This document shows, in pieces, positions 36,000 through 49,267 of a DNA stretch of 64,000 bases. The notes beneath the pieces were generated by a model. The model ran no database searches. It worked only from the letters and a program-made list of their open reading frames with translations, and had not been told where the DNA came from. Source of the stretch: Ciona intestinalis (taxonomy: Eukaryota > Chordata > Ascidiacea > Phlebobranchia > Cionidae); assembly GCF_000224145.3 (NCBI RefSeq), contig NC_020167.2, positions 1,230,690 through 1,294,689 of the forward strand. Direction: 5' to 3'. Within the stretch, counting starts at the first letter, position 1. Every line of letters starts with the position of its first letter. The translations under genes and the position numbers were made by a program.

Positions 36000-38900
36000 C
36001 AGATTAAATAAACCTTACATGAGGCACAAGACTTCATTAAAACATTGTTGATTTCGGGTGTGACGTCATCATCATCAGATGAATCGTTGCTGGAACTTGA
36101 ATCGTAGAGAACGTTGCCGATATTTGTGCCTATGGTGAGTAATGTGTGACACAGGTTGACATACATGAATAAATATTTTAAACATCAAGACACATTTTAC
36201 AAAATTTTTGATTTTAACATATTGGAGAACTTCCAAAATTTCAATTGAACTATTAATTGAAAGTTTATATATGACGCATTTAATCTTCATAAAAAGTGGT
36301 TTGAAATAATGCTTGTGTAAAAGCTATGGTTTATTAAGAATTGCGGATGCAGTTAAAGTCGTAACGAATAAGCCGCTGTTGTTTAAAACTCCATTGATGC
36401 TCTCCACTTAATGAATTAGTACAGATGTATTGATAATAGATAAGAAGAGTTAATAACATAAATCACTAACGATAGCCAGATTTCAACAGAGTAAATTAGG
36501 GCAGAGAGGGAGTTAAGGTAATACTGAGACCAGTCAGATGGTAGCGTCAGACAGACAAATGAAATAGTAGTTGCTGGTGTTTTTATCATGAATGGATACT
36601 TTAGTAAGTATTGAATTTGACTAAAACAATAAAAAACGCTTGTACCTTTCTTTCGTATTTATCAAGTTCTTTCTCATACATGATAACTTTGGCAGCCACC
36701 ACGCTCTTCTTACACAACCTCTGAACTTCTGCCTTGATCTGACGGATCATCTCCATGTTGTCCTCTGGTCCGCTCATCCCAAAAGCATCCAGTGTCTTCC
36801 GAACCTCCCTGAGAAATAAAAGCATTTTTGCATTTTTCATTATATGTCATATAAAAAGTTATAAAAGTTTTTTTTAACACTTTAACAGCATAGCCTAAAC
36901 TTAATGTTTAAATGATGAAGTCCACAAAAGGTAAGTTTTGTTTGGGTAAAAATTAAAGAGCCTAAAATGTTAGGTAAAATTTATTTAACGAGAAAATTTA
37001 GTGCGTAGACTTAGTTGTATGAACAAAGCAAAATACATGGTAACTTGTAAGCTGGCACCAGGTGTATGAAACAGAATACCATATTAACAACTGTTGTTTT
37101 TAGGACATAGGAGAATAAAGCAAGTTACATTTATAAATAATTTTCACTTATTTATCTCGCGTACAAAAGCTTCATCACATATTCTAACACTGGTGCCATA
37201 TTTCATACCTTGCGCCCATGTATGTATAATCTGTACCACCACTTACTCTTTAACTGCAGCATCTGGTTCTACAAGAACTCGATCCTGCAGGACATGAATA
37301 ACTTCATCTGATTGGCAGTTGAGTTTACAAATGGCCACGCACGCCTCCAACCTAACTCCAGGTTCATCTTCAAAACGAAGAGCCCACACGAGGGAGCTCT
37401 CAGCTTTATCACACAACATTCCAATATCTCCGAGTGCTAACAAACAGTTTGTTTTCATTATAATTTAACAGTTAAAGTTAAACTTTAACTATATGTTATT
37501 TACTTAAATTTAAACTTTAATTATATGTTTTTTTACTAACAGTTTGGTAATGCCAATCCTGGCCTAAATCATAAGACATACCACGCTGTGGGACCTCATC
37601 CATTTAGAATGGAATGTTTTTAAACAGAATCTAACCTTTGATGGCGTAAGCTTTAATTTTCCATGCTGGGTCAAACTGGGTGAGTCGGACAAGTTGCTTC
37701 ACAACTCGTTCATCAGCAATCATCAACTTGGCTGCTGTTTTACAACTTTCCAATCTCACAGACACATACTCTGCACTGAAAGCTACAGTGTTAATCACAG
37801 TGTGTTTCCATGGGCATTTGTTAGATTGCGAAAATGGTGAAAATTCTATTTATTCAAAAGGTTGAGATTTTTGAGAAATGGCCATGGACAATAGGTTGAC
37901 CCAAAGCTTTCTAAAAGAGCTGTAAAATATTAAAAAAAAAGAATCTTTTTTTGACTAAAAGTATAATTACTATAATTTTCTGTTTATTAAATACAATATT
38001 TAAAGTAGAAATCTATCTTTTTGAGATTTTGACATAAAGAGGCTTAGAACAATTACACGTTTATTGATAACATTAACATAGAGATTTGAGCAACTTTGGG
38101 TATCACAACATGTACCTGAAGCATTTAATAAACTCAGGCAGTAAAGTAGCAGTCATGATGCCAAGATGAGCAATCTTCCTAAGCACATCAGCACACACAC
38201 GTTCATTGCCTGTGGCAAGTTTTTCCCTCAAATCAAAGTGAACGTCGCGACCATGGCCTGTACGACCCAAAGTACGAGATGCTGCTTTTCTTACCTGGTA
38301 AAGTTTTTCTTTATTAGAATACACTACTTATAAGTATACTATAAAATATATAGTAGGGTGGGTGAAGATAGGACACCTTAAGTACTTAATATACAAACAT
38401 CCTGATTCTATTTCAAATTTACAACCGTATATGGGATTGATATTTTATATTTTTTTGAATTCTTTGTTTACCACCAAATGGGACGAGAACACAACGAACA
38501 GGTGTCCGATCTTCCCCTAATCTACTATATTTATTTAAAATTGAAAAGTTCAATGTTCAGGCAAATATGTTTTTAAAATAGCAGAGCAAATGCCTTAAGT
38601 GTCTTGCTCAAGGACACATACCCCCACAATGGTAGCAGCGACGATCCTTGAACCCATTACCTCTGGGTTACTGGCAGGTGCGCTAACCACTTTGCCACAG
38701 CGCCGGACAATTAATAAACCTAATACATTCTAAACAAAGCTAAATATTCTAGCTTGTATAAAAACAAATTAAAACCAATTTTAACAATGTTTTACGCCAC
38801 GTTTAGGATATCTGCACAATATCCCACACCTCAGAACTCCAGTCTTCCCACATTAAGTTTGAAAGTTTGTGGACAAGATCTCGGTTGATATTACCAGATA

Positions 38901-41900
38901 GTTGTGCGAGTACTTTACATGAAATAACCTTGTCCTTCCAACTGCTGCTGTTAAGTTGTTCTGCTAGCAACGAGTGTACTAACCTCTGGAAAGTAACAAA
39001 TATGTTAACTTTATTATACAAATGTTTCATATGTAAAATTTGTTTAATGCCGAAGGTAAAAATTTATATAGTAGGGTGGGGAAGATGGGACACCTTTAGC
39101 ACATAGAATCTAAATATTCTGATCGTGTTTTAAACAATTAACAGCGGTCTATGGGAGTCTAAAATAGTATGAATAGGTGTCCAATCTTACCCCATCTATA
39201 TATTACATTATGCTTAGCAAAGCAGAATAATAAATACTTTGAAACTGTTAAAGAATAATATATTAAACAAAACAGTAGCTTTTGTTTATAATAAGGGTAC
39301 GTGAGCAGTTAAAGTTTATAATATATGTCAGGTAATGTGGACAGAAACACAGTGTATGTCTGAATAAATAAGCGTTTTTGAAGCCTTTTTTAGGAAAAAG
39401 AAAAACTGGAGGAATCACGTACAGTGTGTTGACTGACATGTACAAGGAGTGCAGTAGCTTGACTTTGCTGATCTGTTTCAAGTAACATCTGAATGAGTAA
39501 GTGAACAACTCTTGCGTCAGTGTTACCACTCAAAGCTAAGCACTGAGCACAAGCCATTTTATCAGTGGGAACACCTGCGTGGAATATATACATTGTGTTA
39601 AACATATTTATAAGATTTTCAGGTTTTAAAAATGTTGTTGAATTTCATTGGAAACGCTTTAAATAACATTGGAAGACAATTGTCTCAGGCAACTGGCGCT
39701 GTAACACAGTTGGTTAGCGCGCATGCCTCTAACCCAAAGGTAATGGGTTCAAGGATTGTTGTTGTTCCCATTGTGGGCGTATATGTCGTTGGGGAGGACA
39801 CTTAAAAGCAATTGCTTTAACCCAGTATTCACTAATGGGTTGGCCAAATATCAGCCACACATAAAAAAAATCCCCAAAAATAATCATCCACAAAGTAACA
39901 TACTTGGTAGCTCGTAAGCTGGCACAAGGTGTTAAACAGAACACCCCTGTTTAACCACACTAGTTTCCGGCCACACGAGGATAAAGCAAGTTACATTATT
40001 GAAACATTTCTTACAGACTTAGTTTATTGAATATTTCACTTACCATGCTCTAAATTATGTTCCAATATTTCTTCCACAGTTTCATCGCATATGGATAGCG
40101 TGTACAAGCACATAGCTGCAGCCAGCCTCACTCTGCTATTTGAATCTTCTAGACTTTTTCTAACTGCTGTGAGCAACACTTCAGGAAGATGTCCTTTCTC
40201 TGAACCTCCATCACAAACAGAAGCATCAATGGTTGGCAAGACAGCTGTTCAAAAATAATTCAACTGAAAATCTATTTTTTTCTGTATGACAATTTAGACA
40301 ACCAATTATTCACATGCCCACAATTGTAGCGACGAATGTTAAACTTCTAACCTATAGGCTATAGTCAAGCCTGCCAACTACTGTGCCGCCGAACCAGACA
40401 AATTATTACAGTACCAACTTTTTAAAGTCATATAGGTTAAAAAATTGTGTTTAAGATTATGTTGGAACATATTTTTCATATGCATATGCTTAAACTAACA
40501 TGCACAACAATCTCCCAAATGCTTAAATCCAAAATATTTTAAAATAGGCTTTTTCGTACTCAAGAACCAATGAGGAGAGCAAGAGCAAAAGTTCACTTAA
40601 TTGTATTTATGCTATACTGTGTAGATTCAGGCTAAATGTGTTCTTTAGCTTACGTAATACTGCAAGATCAGCAACTGGTATTTTGTGCAGAGAAGCCATT
40701 GCACACGCTGCCACCGCACCTAACCTTAAATGGTCATGTATGTTGTTCATGTCAGTAATAACATCGGCCAAAGTAATATCTTGCCAGCGACTAGCTGTAG
40801 AGAAAATATAATTCGTATACAATGTGGTATGAATTCACTTGAATTCCAACCTTCTGGTCAGGAAGTCAGTGTCAGTCAATATATTTATGAATGTAATGTA
40901 ACTTGCTTTATTCTCGGGTGGCTGGAAAACGACAGTTGTTATAACACAGGTGTTTATACAGCAAGTATTAGCTTACGAGTTACCATGTCTTTGTAGGTGA
41001 TTTTTTTTGTTTTTTATTCTTTTTATATTAATAGCTGATACTTAGACAACCCATTAAGGAGTACTGGGTTGGAGCAATTGCTGTCAAGTGTCTTGCCCAA
41101 AGACACAAACGTCCACAATTGCAGCAGTGATGAGCCTTGAACCCATTTCCTATAGGTTAGAGGCAAGCGCACTAAGCAACTGTGCTAAGGCGCCATTTAG
41201 AAAATGTTATGATGGTGTTTGCAACTGACAACCAAAAACAATGTTTTATTACAATATTGCCCACCTAGTCTCCATTTAGATCTCCATTCCTCCACTATAT
41301 GTATCATGGGTGCATTGTTAAGCATAGTGGTGGTGGTGCTGGACATTCTAAAATCTTCAAATTTAGCTGACTCCATGCAGGGAGGGTTAAGACCGCGTTC
41401 CGAAGTAAAGTCTGCGGGCTGAGGAAGACCACGCCAACGTTGTAAACCACGCGTCGTGTTACCTGGTAGATGAAATTACTACATTTAACAATGAATGTCA
41501 TGTAATAGGCTACGTGTGCTGCAAAATCTTCACAAGTTAAATTAATTTACGAATACTTTTGTCATGGATTATAAGTAAAATATAAGGTATAAACTTTGGG
41601 CCGTAATTTCAATTGGAATTAGAATTTCTGTGTATTTTACCAAAACACAACCTAACTATAACCTACCACTACGATGTGTCTTCTTTTTGCCGTTAACATG
41701 TCTCCACTGAGCTCGGTTGGGAGGATACAAATCCTGGATGTTACTTTGATACTCCGATAAGTCATCCATGATAATACGACTCTTGTTTCCATTCTTTTGA
41801 TAAACAGGTTTGGCTTGGTCTAAAAAGCAGTTAAGTGACTTGTTATTTATACTAGTTTCTTATATATTTTTAATGAACTTGAATGTAATTTACTTTTATC

Positions 41901-44180
41901 CTCGCTTGGCGAGAAAATGACAGTCGTTATAACACTTGTGTTCATACACCTCGTGTCAGCTTACGAGTTACCATGTATGTTACTTTGTAGGTAATTATTT
42001 TTTTTATTTTTTTTTTGTATGACTGATAATTTGGACAACCCATTAGTGACCTCTGGGTTGAAGCAACTGCAGTTAAGTGTCTTGCACAAGGACACATACG
42101 CCCAAAATGGTAGCAGCGTCGAGCCTCGAACTCATTACCTCTGGGTTACAGGCAGGCGCGCTAACCACTTTGCCACGGCGCCAGACTGAACTTAACTTGC
42201 TGTATACTGCTTTGACTGGAAAAGGACAGTCGTTATAACATAGGTGTTTATACACCTCGTTCTAGCTTACGTGATAGGAGCTACCAAGATTTTTTTTTTT
42301 TTAGGTATGGCTGATAATTTGGATAACCCATTAGTGACCACTGGGTTGGAGCAATCTTTAGGTTTCTTGACCAAGGACACATACAGTTGAAGGCAGGCGC
42401 ACTAAACAGTCTGCCATGGCGCTGGATTTATGACAATCTAAAGGAAATGTAGAATAAGTTCCTGCATACTTGTATATAATTGCTGTTCAAATGCATTCTG
42501 TGTGGAGTTGATAAATTTTCCCGCAGCCGGATTCAGAAAGTCCTGCATCTTTGGAGGAGGAGGAGCTTCCAGGTGTTTCACTTGGAGGTTCTGAGCTGTT
42601 TGGTTCACTGAATCTGTACAATTGAATGAATGGCATTTTGTTTATCTTTGCATACACAGTTTTATAACAACTGTTGTTTTGTTGCTATATCCTGTCCTTT
42701 TGTTTAAATAATTTTCAAACCTTCGCTACCGTAAAAGCCAAATAAAGTTATTACTATTATATTATAAAAGGGCTGCATTAAAACACACAATATCCTTATA
42801 GTATCGCTAAATAACCTTTAATTGTTATGCCCAAACACAAACACCACTACCATGGTGGCAGTTTCATTAACCAAGCCAGATGTCTTTGTATCATGTTACA
42901 TGCATGCGTTTTTTTTCAATGACACCAAATTAGGACACGACAATAATATCTCACCACTGACTGTGATGACTTTACTTCTTTCTTGTTTGATGAAACGTGG
43001 TAGTTTATAATATTGTGCAAATGTTTGCTGCAGAAGAGGATCAGCGTGAAGTTTCTCAAGCTTTTCAATTTTCTTTCGGTGCCTTCTTTCTTCCAGCTCT
43101 TTTTTCTTTAGTTCAAGCTTTTTATTCTCTATCGCTTCAATATCTGTTTCTTCTCCCTGTCATAAAATTAAAATAATGTCAAAACCATGATTGTATGGTA
43201 ACTTATACTACATTAACTTTTAACATAAACAATTCTATTTATCTCTTTTAATATATTAAATAGCAGCGATGAATAATTTTATTGAAACAACGAAGAGAAA
43301 GCAACTAGCAACAAAATAGCAGTCATTAAAACCACACTACCTGGTAAAATTTAATTGGGAAAAAATGGCTGCTAAACCCACTATAACATGAAATAGATTA
43401 ATTACCTCTTCACGAACAAGATGAGTGTTGCTAATTTTTGCTCCGAATTTGTTCTTCACGAGACGGTCGAGTCGTTCTTTCTGTGAACCCGCCGAAACAT
43501 TTTCAAATACGATCCATCTAGCCGTGTCTTTGCTTAACCTTCCAAGGACATATTCATCCCATTCTGATGGAGTTCCATGTTTGCTCTTCCGTTGATTCGT
43601 TCCATTATCAGAGATGTAATATGAAGAAGGCAATCTGCTTCTCGAGGATTTTTTCTTTTTTATTTGCTCAGTAAATGCTGCGTTTGTTTCCGTTAAAAAC
43701 ACAGTCTTCATGCTCTTTTCAGATCTTGCGGAACGTGGTGCAGTGTAGCCATGGCGCTCTGTAACGTCTCTTGGTTTTTGCTTCATCCTCGCAGCATTCG
43801 GCAAGGCAAGCTTAGTCAGGTGACCGGGAACCTTTCCTAATGTATCCTCTTGCATTAAATCTACCGGTCGGTTTTGTGCTTTTGGGCAATATTTCCACAA
43901 CATCATTTGCGTTGTAAACTGTGTGGAAATCAATCTCATCGTACGGTAAAGCATGAGCACATCGTTCCTTGACCACATCCCCACTAAACTCTAGATGTTT
44001 ACTGACATCTTTTATAAAGAATTTGTTGATGTTGGTTTGATGCTTTCCAAGTGGATTTGGTACCGGGTTAACATCTGGTTTTTCAACTTTAATATGACGA
44101 GTGTCATCTCCAACAAATGGAATCTTCACTCGAGACGCGCTCGGGAAGAACACGGGAGCCTCCAGCGCCCTCCTTTCCAT
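35930..44180 (-). CDS. HEAT-repeat protein, HEATR4-like
   Basis: Predicted alpha-solenoid scaffold. Coding exons in transcript order: 44180-43406, 43156-42955, 42613-42470, 41819-41667, 41462-41265, 40794-40654, 40244-40044, 39574-39423, 38985-38830, 38294-38116, 37775-37636, 37436-37247, 36808-36646, then a last exon from 36129. Phases agree except into the last exon. The N-terminal half is charged and non-repetitive, with a coiled-coil-like KKLELKKKELEERRHRKK, GLQRWRGLPQPADF and IVEEWRSKW. The second half shows HEAT repeats: LRLGAVAACAMASLHK, NSRVRLAAAMCLY, SSEVRKAASRTLGRTG, WKIKAYAIKALGDIG, PGVRLEACVAICKL and AAVKEEVRKTLDAFG. This order fits HEATR4. Two problems: exon 1 needs a one-base frame change near 43875, and the last exon is open in two frames. 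The start ATG at 44180 opens MERRALEAPVFF. Confidence 0.72.
37030..37135 (+). repeat. SINE 3' fragment
   Basis: Only the tail of the tRNA-like SINE remains (ATGGTAACTTGTAAGCTGGC to AATAAAGCAAGTTACAT). Confidence 0.6.
38349..38530 (+). mobile_element. MITE copy, orientation A
   Basis: In the intron between two HEAT-repeat exons, about 55 bases from exon 38294-38116. Confidence 0.72.
38590..38704 (-). repeat. tRNA-like SINE, 5' half
   Basis: Head plus proximal body only; 5' end reads CTGGCGC in inverse at the right edge. Confidence 0.7.
39067..39204 (+). mobile_element. internally deleted MITE copy, orientation A
   Basis: About 138 bases: the section TTCTTTGTTTACTACCAAAT is missing while both termini remain. 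Confidence 0.68.
39687..39995 (+). repeat. full-length tRNA-like SINE
   Basis: Complete copy from CTGGCGCTGTAACACAGTTGG through the B-box-like GGGTTCAAGG to GAGGATAAAGCAAGTTACAT, in an intron of the HEAT-repeat gene on the opposite strand. Confidence 0.8.
40292..40400 (-). repeat. degenerate SINE head
   Basis: Weak match with many substitutions; recognisable by ATGCCCACAATTGTAGCGAC and the GCCGAACC end. Confidence 0.45.
40890..41194 (-). repeat. full-length tRNA-like SINE
   Basis: Inverse complete copy; ends with GGCGCC next to the donor side of HEAT-gene exon 41462-41265. Confidence 0.78.
41885..42184 (-). repeat. full-length tRNA-like SINE
   Basis: Complete inverse copy with an internal poly-T tract. 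It is followed directly by a second copy at 42208. Confidence 0.78.
42208..42424 (-). repeat. tRNA-like SINE with internal deletion
   Basis: Tandem neighbour of the preceding copy. The part of the head holding the B-box-like motif is missing. Confidence 0.68.
42655..42765 (+). repeat. TTA-tailed repeat copy
   Basis: Matches the unit at 35885-35999, including CAACTGTTGTTTTGTTGCTATATCC-type sequence, and ends in AAATAAAGTTATTACTATTA. Confidence 0.6.
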
Positions 44181-45604
44181 TCTATTTGTATTTTAAGCTT
44201 TGCTTTTTATCATATTATATATTATTGCATTGTCCTCCATCACATATGTTCCTAATCCCTGATTGCAGACAAAAGCATTTGCACTTTAGTGATGGGAGTT
44301 ATGCGTTAACGCGATACAGATCAGGGTTTCAGCCGTTTCAGGGAATAATATTTAGATAAACCCTTGACCAAAGCCGCATGGAAAGGCAACCTAAAAATCG
44401 GAAACACTAAATTTATGGTCAATTTATTATTTTGTCATTATAATAAACAATAAGCCATGAGGTATAATTAGCGTGGGTAAAACTCCTAGCAACCAATTTG
44501 CTACTGCGCCACCACACGAACAAATTGTACTGTAGGAATTCTTTGGGGTGTAAAATGTGGAGCTAATTGGATTCAAAGCCCATAGAAATCACTACTTAGA
44601 TCTGATTATGTAGCCTACATTAACACTGTTGCTTGATATAATAGTTATAATTTACAAACTAAAAGCGTTAGTTTTAATATTAAAATAATGCTTGTTCTAA
44701 AGATTGTATCTAGATAGTGACGCAGTTGTCGTGCACGGTTAATACGTAACTTTGTAGGAGTTTGTAGTTTATCTGAATAACTGACAACACGACGACTCAT
44801 TAATGACCACTGAAAGTTACCATCAACGAGCCTTGAACCCATATTCTTTAGGTCAAATGCAGTCCGTACTCTTTAGCCATGTGTCATGATAAAACCACAT
44901 GGGCCGACAGTGTTACTTATCGGTGCATGTTGTGTGGACGCTAAGTTGGTTCGCGATCCTTTTGGAAAAGCTTTGACCCTACAGTACTCGATGGGACGCC
45001 GTTAGGAGGGACGATCGTGTTTCGGCCACATGACTTTTTGATTACCTCCTATGCGTTCTTGCACAGCCGAAGTTTTTGTTTGCTTCTGGGGGTGTTTTTA
45101 CGCATTTTTCAGAAGCTGTCTCGTTTTAAAAACTTTGGTGCTACCGTTAGATCACATTAGGGCATCTTGTCCAAAAACAAAATTACTTTTATCATTAGTA
45201 TGTCATTTTAATAAGGGGTTGGTTATTTGTTTTTTTAAATATGGCTTTCGGCTATACATGGAGGTAAAGGAATATAGGACACTTTTTAGCACATAAAATT
45301 TAAATATCTTGATCGTGTTTTAACCAAATACGACCGCGTGTGTAAGTCGTGAGGATACAGTGTTATAATTCTTTGATTGTTCTTTGTTTACTGCCAAATA
45401 GGACGTAAAAAATAGATTAAAAGTGTACCATCTTCCCCCGCCCTACTATATAACATATGGATAAAACCGGCCAACCAAATCAAAATTAATAAAAAAGCAA
45501 TATTGCGACACAGTAGCTTTTCATCGACATTTGTGTACGGTAGAGCCAGAGGTATTAATGACAAGACTTAACCATATAAAAGTCGGATAAATGTTGAACC
45601 AATA
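44181..45604. other. intergenic region between HEAT-repeat gene and sulfotransferase gene
   Basis: Upstream of the HEAT-repeat gene start (minus strand) and downstream of the sulfotransferase stop. It holds one MITE (45258-45450) and no supported exon. No clear promoter element is seen. Confidence 0.6.
45258..45450 (+). mobile_element. MITE copy, orientation A
   Basis: Downstream of the sulfotransferase gene, with a decayed left terminus (ATGGAGGTAAAGGAATATAG). Confidence 0.68.
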
Positions 45605-48600
45605 TTAGGTAAGATCTATACTTTTTAATTGTTTATAAAATCTCGCTTTCACGAATTTGTAAAACTGATCTTCGTAGAACAACGCAGTTCGCAGTTTCCG
45701 TTTTGTTTCTTCTGATGGTTGTCTTTTGTTCGCTGTTTTCGTATGTCGTATCGCTGAATATAAAATGTAGTACAGTGAGGCAAAGTGTAACTCGGGAAAG
45801 GTGAAATATTTTCCCTTTTTACAAGTTTAGATAAATAAAACAAATGTTACAATGTTATTTGACGGTATTCTCACGGATAAACACAATTTTCAATGCCTCA
45901 AAGAAAACATTAAAACTTATCAGTGTTTGCAAAATAGGGTATTGGCAAGATGTAATTTGAAATGCTAGCCGAATCATATAAATTCGAAGAAATTTTGTAG
46001 CTGTAAGTAGTGTGGGGTAAGTTGGGACACCTTTAGCCATAATATATCAAAGCAACCTGATATCGTGTTTTAAACAACTAATAATATAAATGTTCTTTGT
46101 TTACTACCAAAGATACAAGAAAATCGAACAAAAAGATGTCCCATTTCCCCCCCACCCCACTTTACAAATTCGGAGTATCATCTTAATGCATAAATTTATG
46201 GACATTTGAGTATTTGGGCAAAATGTGCTTGTCCCATTTCGTGTCCCATTTTACCCCGCTTTACCGTTCATGACGACATTTTACCAAAAGTTAATTCATA
46301 CAAAACAACGGTCTGACACAAGGTGAACTTTGTACCTTATGACTATATATGGTTCGCTGTATATTGACCAAAGTACTCTCTACGTCACACCTTCACTTAC
46401 CATTCACAGAAGCAAACATTTCTCGGGCACGGTCGAAGTATCTATAAATCAATTTGTACGTTAGTTACAATTACGACACTAAATTGTAGGATGTGTTAAT
46501 ATGACGGGCCAACGTGGTCGAAATACAATAAGAATCAAACACATTTAAGAAAACAAATTGTATTATTTTAAAAATACAGGCAGAATTATGAGTATAAGTG
46601 GGGTACGATGGGATATGAGGTAAGATGGGACATTTTAAAAATTACTTTTTCCATTTTATGATAAACGGAAACAAAACCTAATGTAATATGGTATTACTCC
46701 AAAACTGTCAAACATCCCCCACCCTACTATATTTAGTATTATGGTGTATTTATATACATACATTTTTTGCCAACACCGCAGCAGTGTGACCAATCACAAC
46801 ATATCAACGATTTCAAAATTAGTAGACTTTTTAAGCAGGATTACCTTGGCAGCGTGTGTTCTAATATTTTAAGAGTATTTTCCATATCCTCAGTAAGACC
46901 TACCACCAAGTAACTGTTCATCACATTCTCCTTTGCTTTATTTAAGCTCCACTCGTTGCTCCGGCTGCGTTTATGAGAATAATGTCAAAACTATTAATGA
47001 ATGAATGTAACTTGCTTTGTCCTCGGTTCACCGGTAATCGACTGCCGTTATCACACGGGTGTTCTGTTTCATAACCTTTTGCCAGCTGACGAGTTACCAT
47101 GTATGTTACTTTATGGATGAGTATCTTTGGGGATTTAACTTTTTTATGTATGACTGATAATTTAGACAACCCGTTAGTGATCACTGGGCTGGCGCTATTA
47201 CGCCCACAAGGGTAGCAGCGACGAGCCTTGAACCCATTACCGTTGGGTTAGAGGCCACTTTGCTACGACGCCGGATTAATGATACAAGCATCCTACCTGC
47301 ACTGGTTGTCTTGACCACAAAAATAATTTAAATACCGAGACGGGTTGTCATACAAACATTGTGTAACGTTGCGAGAAACACAATCATCCAAGCTCTGCAA
47401 AAGAATATTGATTCTTTATGCAATTAAGACGAAACCATGAGCCCCACTGCAAAGAACAAACAGCAACGGCGCTAGCGGTTAAGGTTATACAGTTTGTTTA
47501 TTTGGCTGCGAACTTTAGACCCAAAAGCTTATATATCATTCGTACTAAACCCACTCACCATGGATCGTTTGTCGTCGCTCATTTTTACGAGCCATTTCTT
47601 CGCCTTTTCAGCAGTCCAACCCTTAAAGCCGAACCGATTAAAGTAGTAAGCGGATACGTAACGCTCCACTGGGTCGCGGATAACGTTTAAATAGGTAGGC
47701 TGCTGGAACCCGAACCTGGAATGTTGGTTTTCTGGGTTACACAGGGAATTTGATTTTCTGCTATGAATAGCATGCTGTTTTAACTTGAACTTTTTACCTT
47801 GTAAAATCCACGTAGTATAAATGCCGAACAAACATTGTTGTATTGCCAAGTGTCGACCACGAGTGTGCCAAGTTTGTCTGTTTTATATATGAGTTTTCGT
47901 TTTAGTATCGTTTAATTTTCCAAAATCGATCATGGTTATGTGCTTACCTACAAAAACACGCATGGTAAGTACCACGTTATATATATAGTTGGATAGGAAG
48001 ATGGCACACTTTTTCATTCTATTTCCTCGTCCGATTTAGTAGTAGGTCAAAAAATTAAATAACTATAAAATCGTATCCTCACAACTTCAATAGACCACAT
48101 AAATTGCTTAAAACACGATTAGAATACTTTGATATTGTGTGCTAAAGGTGTCTCGTTTTCCCAATATACTAAACACAATTTTTAATAGTAATCAAAGGGT
48201 TCAGCATATTAAACCATACACTATATACCTGTTCCGTTTCAGTTAAGCATTGCTTAATAAACGGTTTACTTTCTATGTGAACTTTAAATCGCGATTGAAT
48301 TGAAAGTTTTACTATCAGTTTACGGATGGTGGTGCTTGCACATTTCGGAACACGATTGTAGACCACCGAACCAGCCAAGTTGCTAAAAGCTTCGTTTGCT
48401 AGCTGGGAAAAGCGGACCTTTTTTCGTGCAGTATCTGCAACTATATTTTGATTTGGTTAAATCAGGAAATTTACTGGATGAAGTATTAAATAGAATTTAA
48501 TCGCAACCCCATTACCTTTTTCGTTTACTGATAGTTTACGTCTCATTTTCTTTAAACCTGATATTTGAATAAAAACATACATAAGCAATGCAACACATAT

Positions 48601-48633
48601 AATACTTAAACATTTACGTAAAACACCGCGCAT
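45605..48633 (-). CDS. UST: uronyl 2-O-sulfotransferase-like Golgi enzyme
   Basis: Transfers sulfate from PAPS to uronic acid of glycosaminoglycans in the Golgi. Eight exons: 48633-48516, 48440-48229, 47877-47798, 47715-47559, 47394-47297, 46946-46845, 46441-46401, 45753-45605. They sum to 957 bases and 318 residues with every phase matching. The type II anchor is CLSIICVALLMYVFIQI (residues 8-24). The PAPS 5'-phosphosulfate loop is VVYNRVPKCASTT (66-77) and the 3'-phosphate site VIRDPVERYVSAYYF (from 148). FVRHLYYVDFTRFG holds His129, by family position the likely base (inference). NYFCGQDNQC, KAKENVMNSYLVVGL and ILEHTLPRYF match UST better than heparan sulfate 2-O-sulfotransferase, as does the C-terminal YEDQFYKFVKARF. 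At 318 residues it is somewhat shorter than vertebrate UST. The ATG at 48633 directly precedes the anchor. Confidence 0.85.
46007..46164 (+). mobile_element. MITE copy with internal deletion, orientation A
   Basis: In the last intron of the sulfotransferase gene; TGTCCCATTTCCCCCCCACC marks the right end. Confidence 0.62.
46597..46731. mobile_element. strongly degraded MITE
   Basis: Only GAGGTAAGATGGGACATTTT and a terminal CATCCCCCACCCTACTATAT are clear; the interior is mostly replaced. Confidence 0.45.
46998..47274 (-). repeat. tRNA-like SINE
   Basis: Inverse copy lacking a short body segment. It lies between sulfotransferase exons 5 and 6 and runs up to 23 bases from exon 5. Confidence 0.75.
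47988..48170 (-). mobile_element. MITE copy, orientation B
   Basis: In intron 2 of the sulfotransferase gene, with degraded termini. Confidence 0.65.
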
Positions 48634-49267
48634 CTAAAACACATTAATTTCTGATTAAGAACTATTAACTATAGTTTTAACTAAATTACTTTCACGGGCT
48701 TACTCTTGATTATAGTTAACTAAACATCTGGTAGAAACTAAATAGAGCAGTATTTACGTCTTAGTATAATGATAAAAGAAGAACAGCCAATTTTGCCAAT
48801 ATAGGACTGTTTCTGTGGATGCGCACGTATATTACGCTCTGTATCTACACTTAACCTGTTACGCGATTTACGCACGCAATGCTACGTTATGCTTGCTGAT
48901 AATTTACTGTTATATGACCAAACGTATTTATTTTTCGTCTGCAATCGTTGCGCTTGACTAGAACTAAAGTATCGCTATGCCTACTAGCAACACACCAGTG
49001 AAGCCAACGAAGCGCTACGCGTTTGTTGTCTAAACCAGGGTGATCCAGTTCTATTTAGTTACGAGCTTTGAAGAGATAAGGAAGCTTTTGGCTTGCGCTC
49101 GTATAAACAAAAACACACCATTGGAATCTGGAAAGTGAAAAGGGATGTCGTGTAGGCTATTTATCTGGCTAAATATCTTTAACGGTTCTTTATTAGTTTA
49201 AGTTAGACAGGTGGTAACCACCCGAGATAATAACGTTATCACAAATTTGGCAAATGTCAAGTTATGT

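Noticed and set aside
39687..39995. possible tRNA genes (A- and B-box-like motifs here and in the other SINE copies)
   Set aside because: The motifs are part of a dispersed SINE; no cloverleaf with acceptor and anticodon stems can be drawn, and the copies share long non-tRNA bodies.
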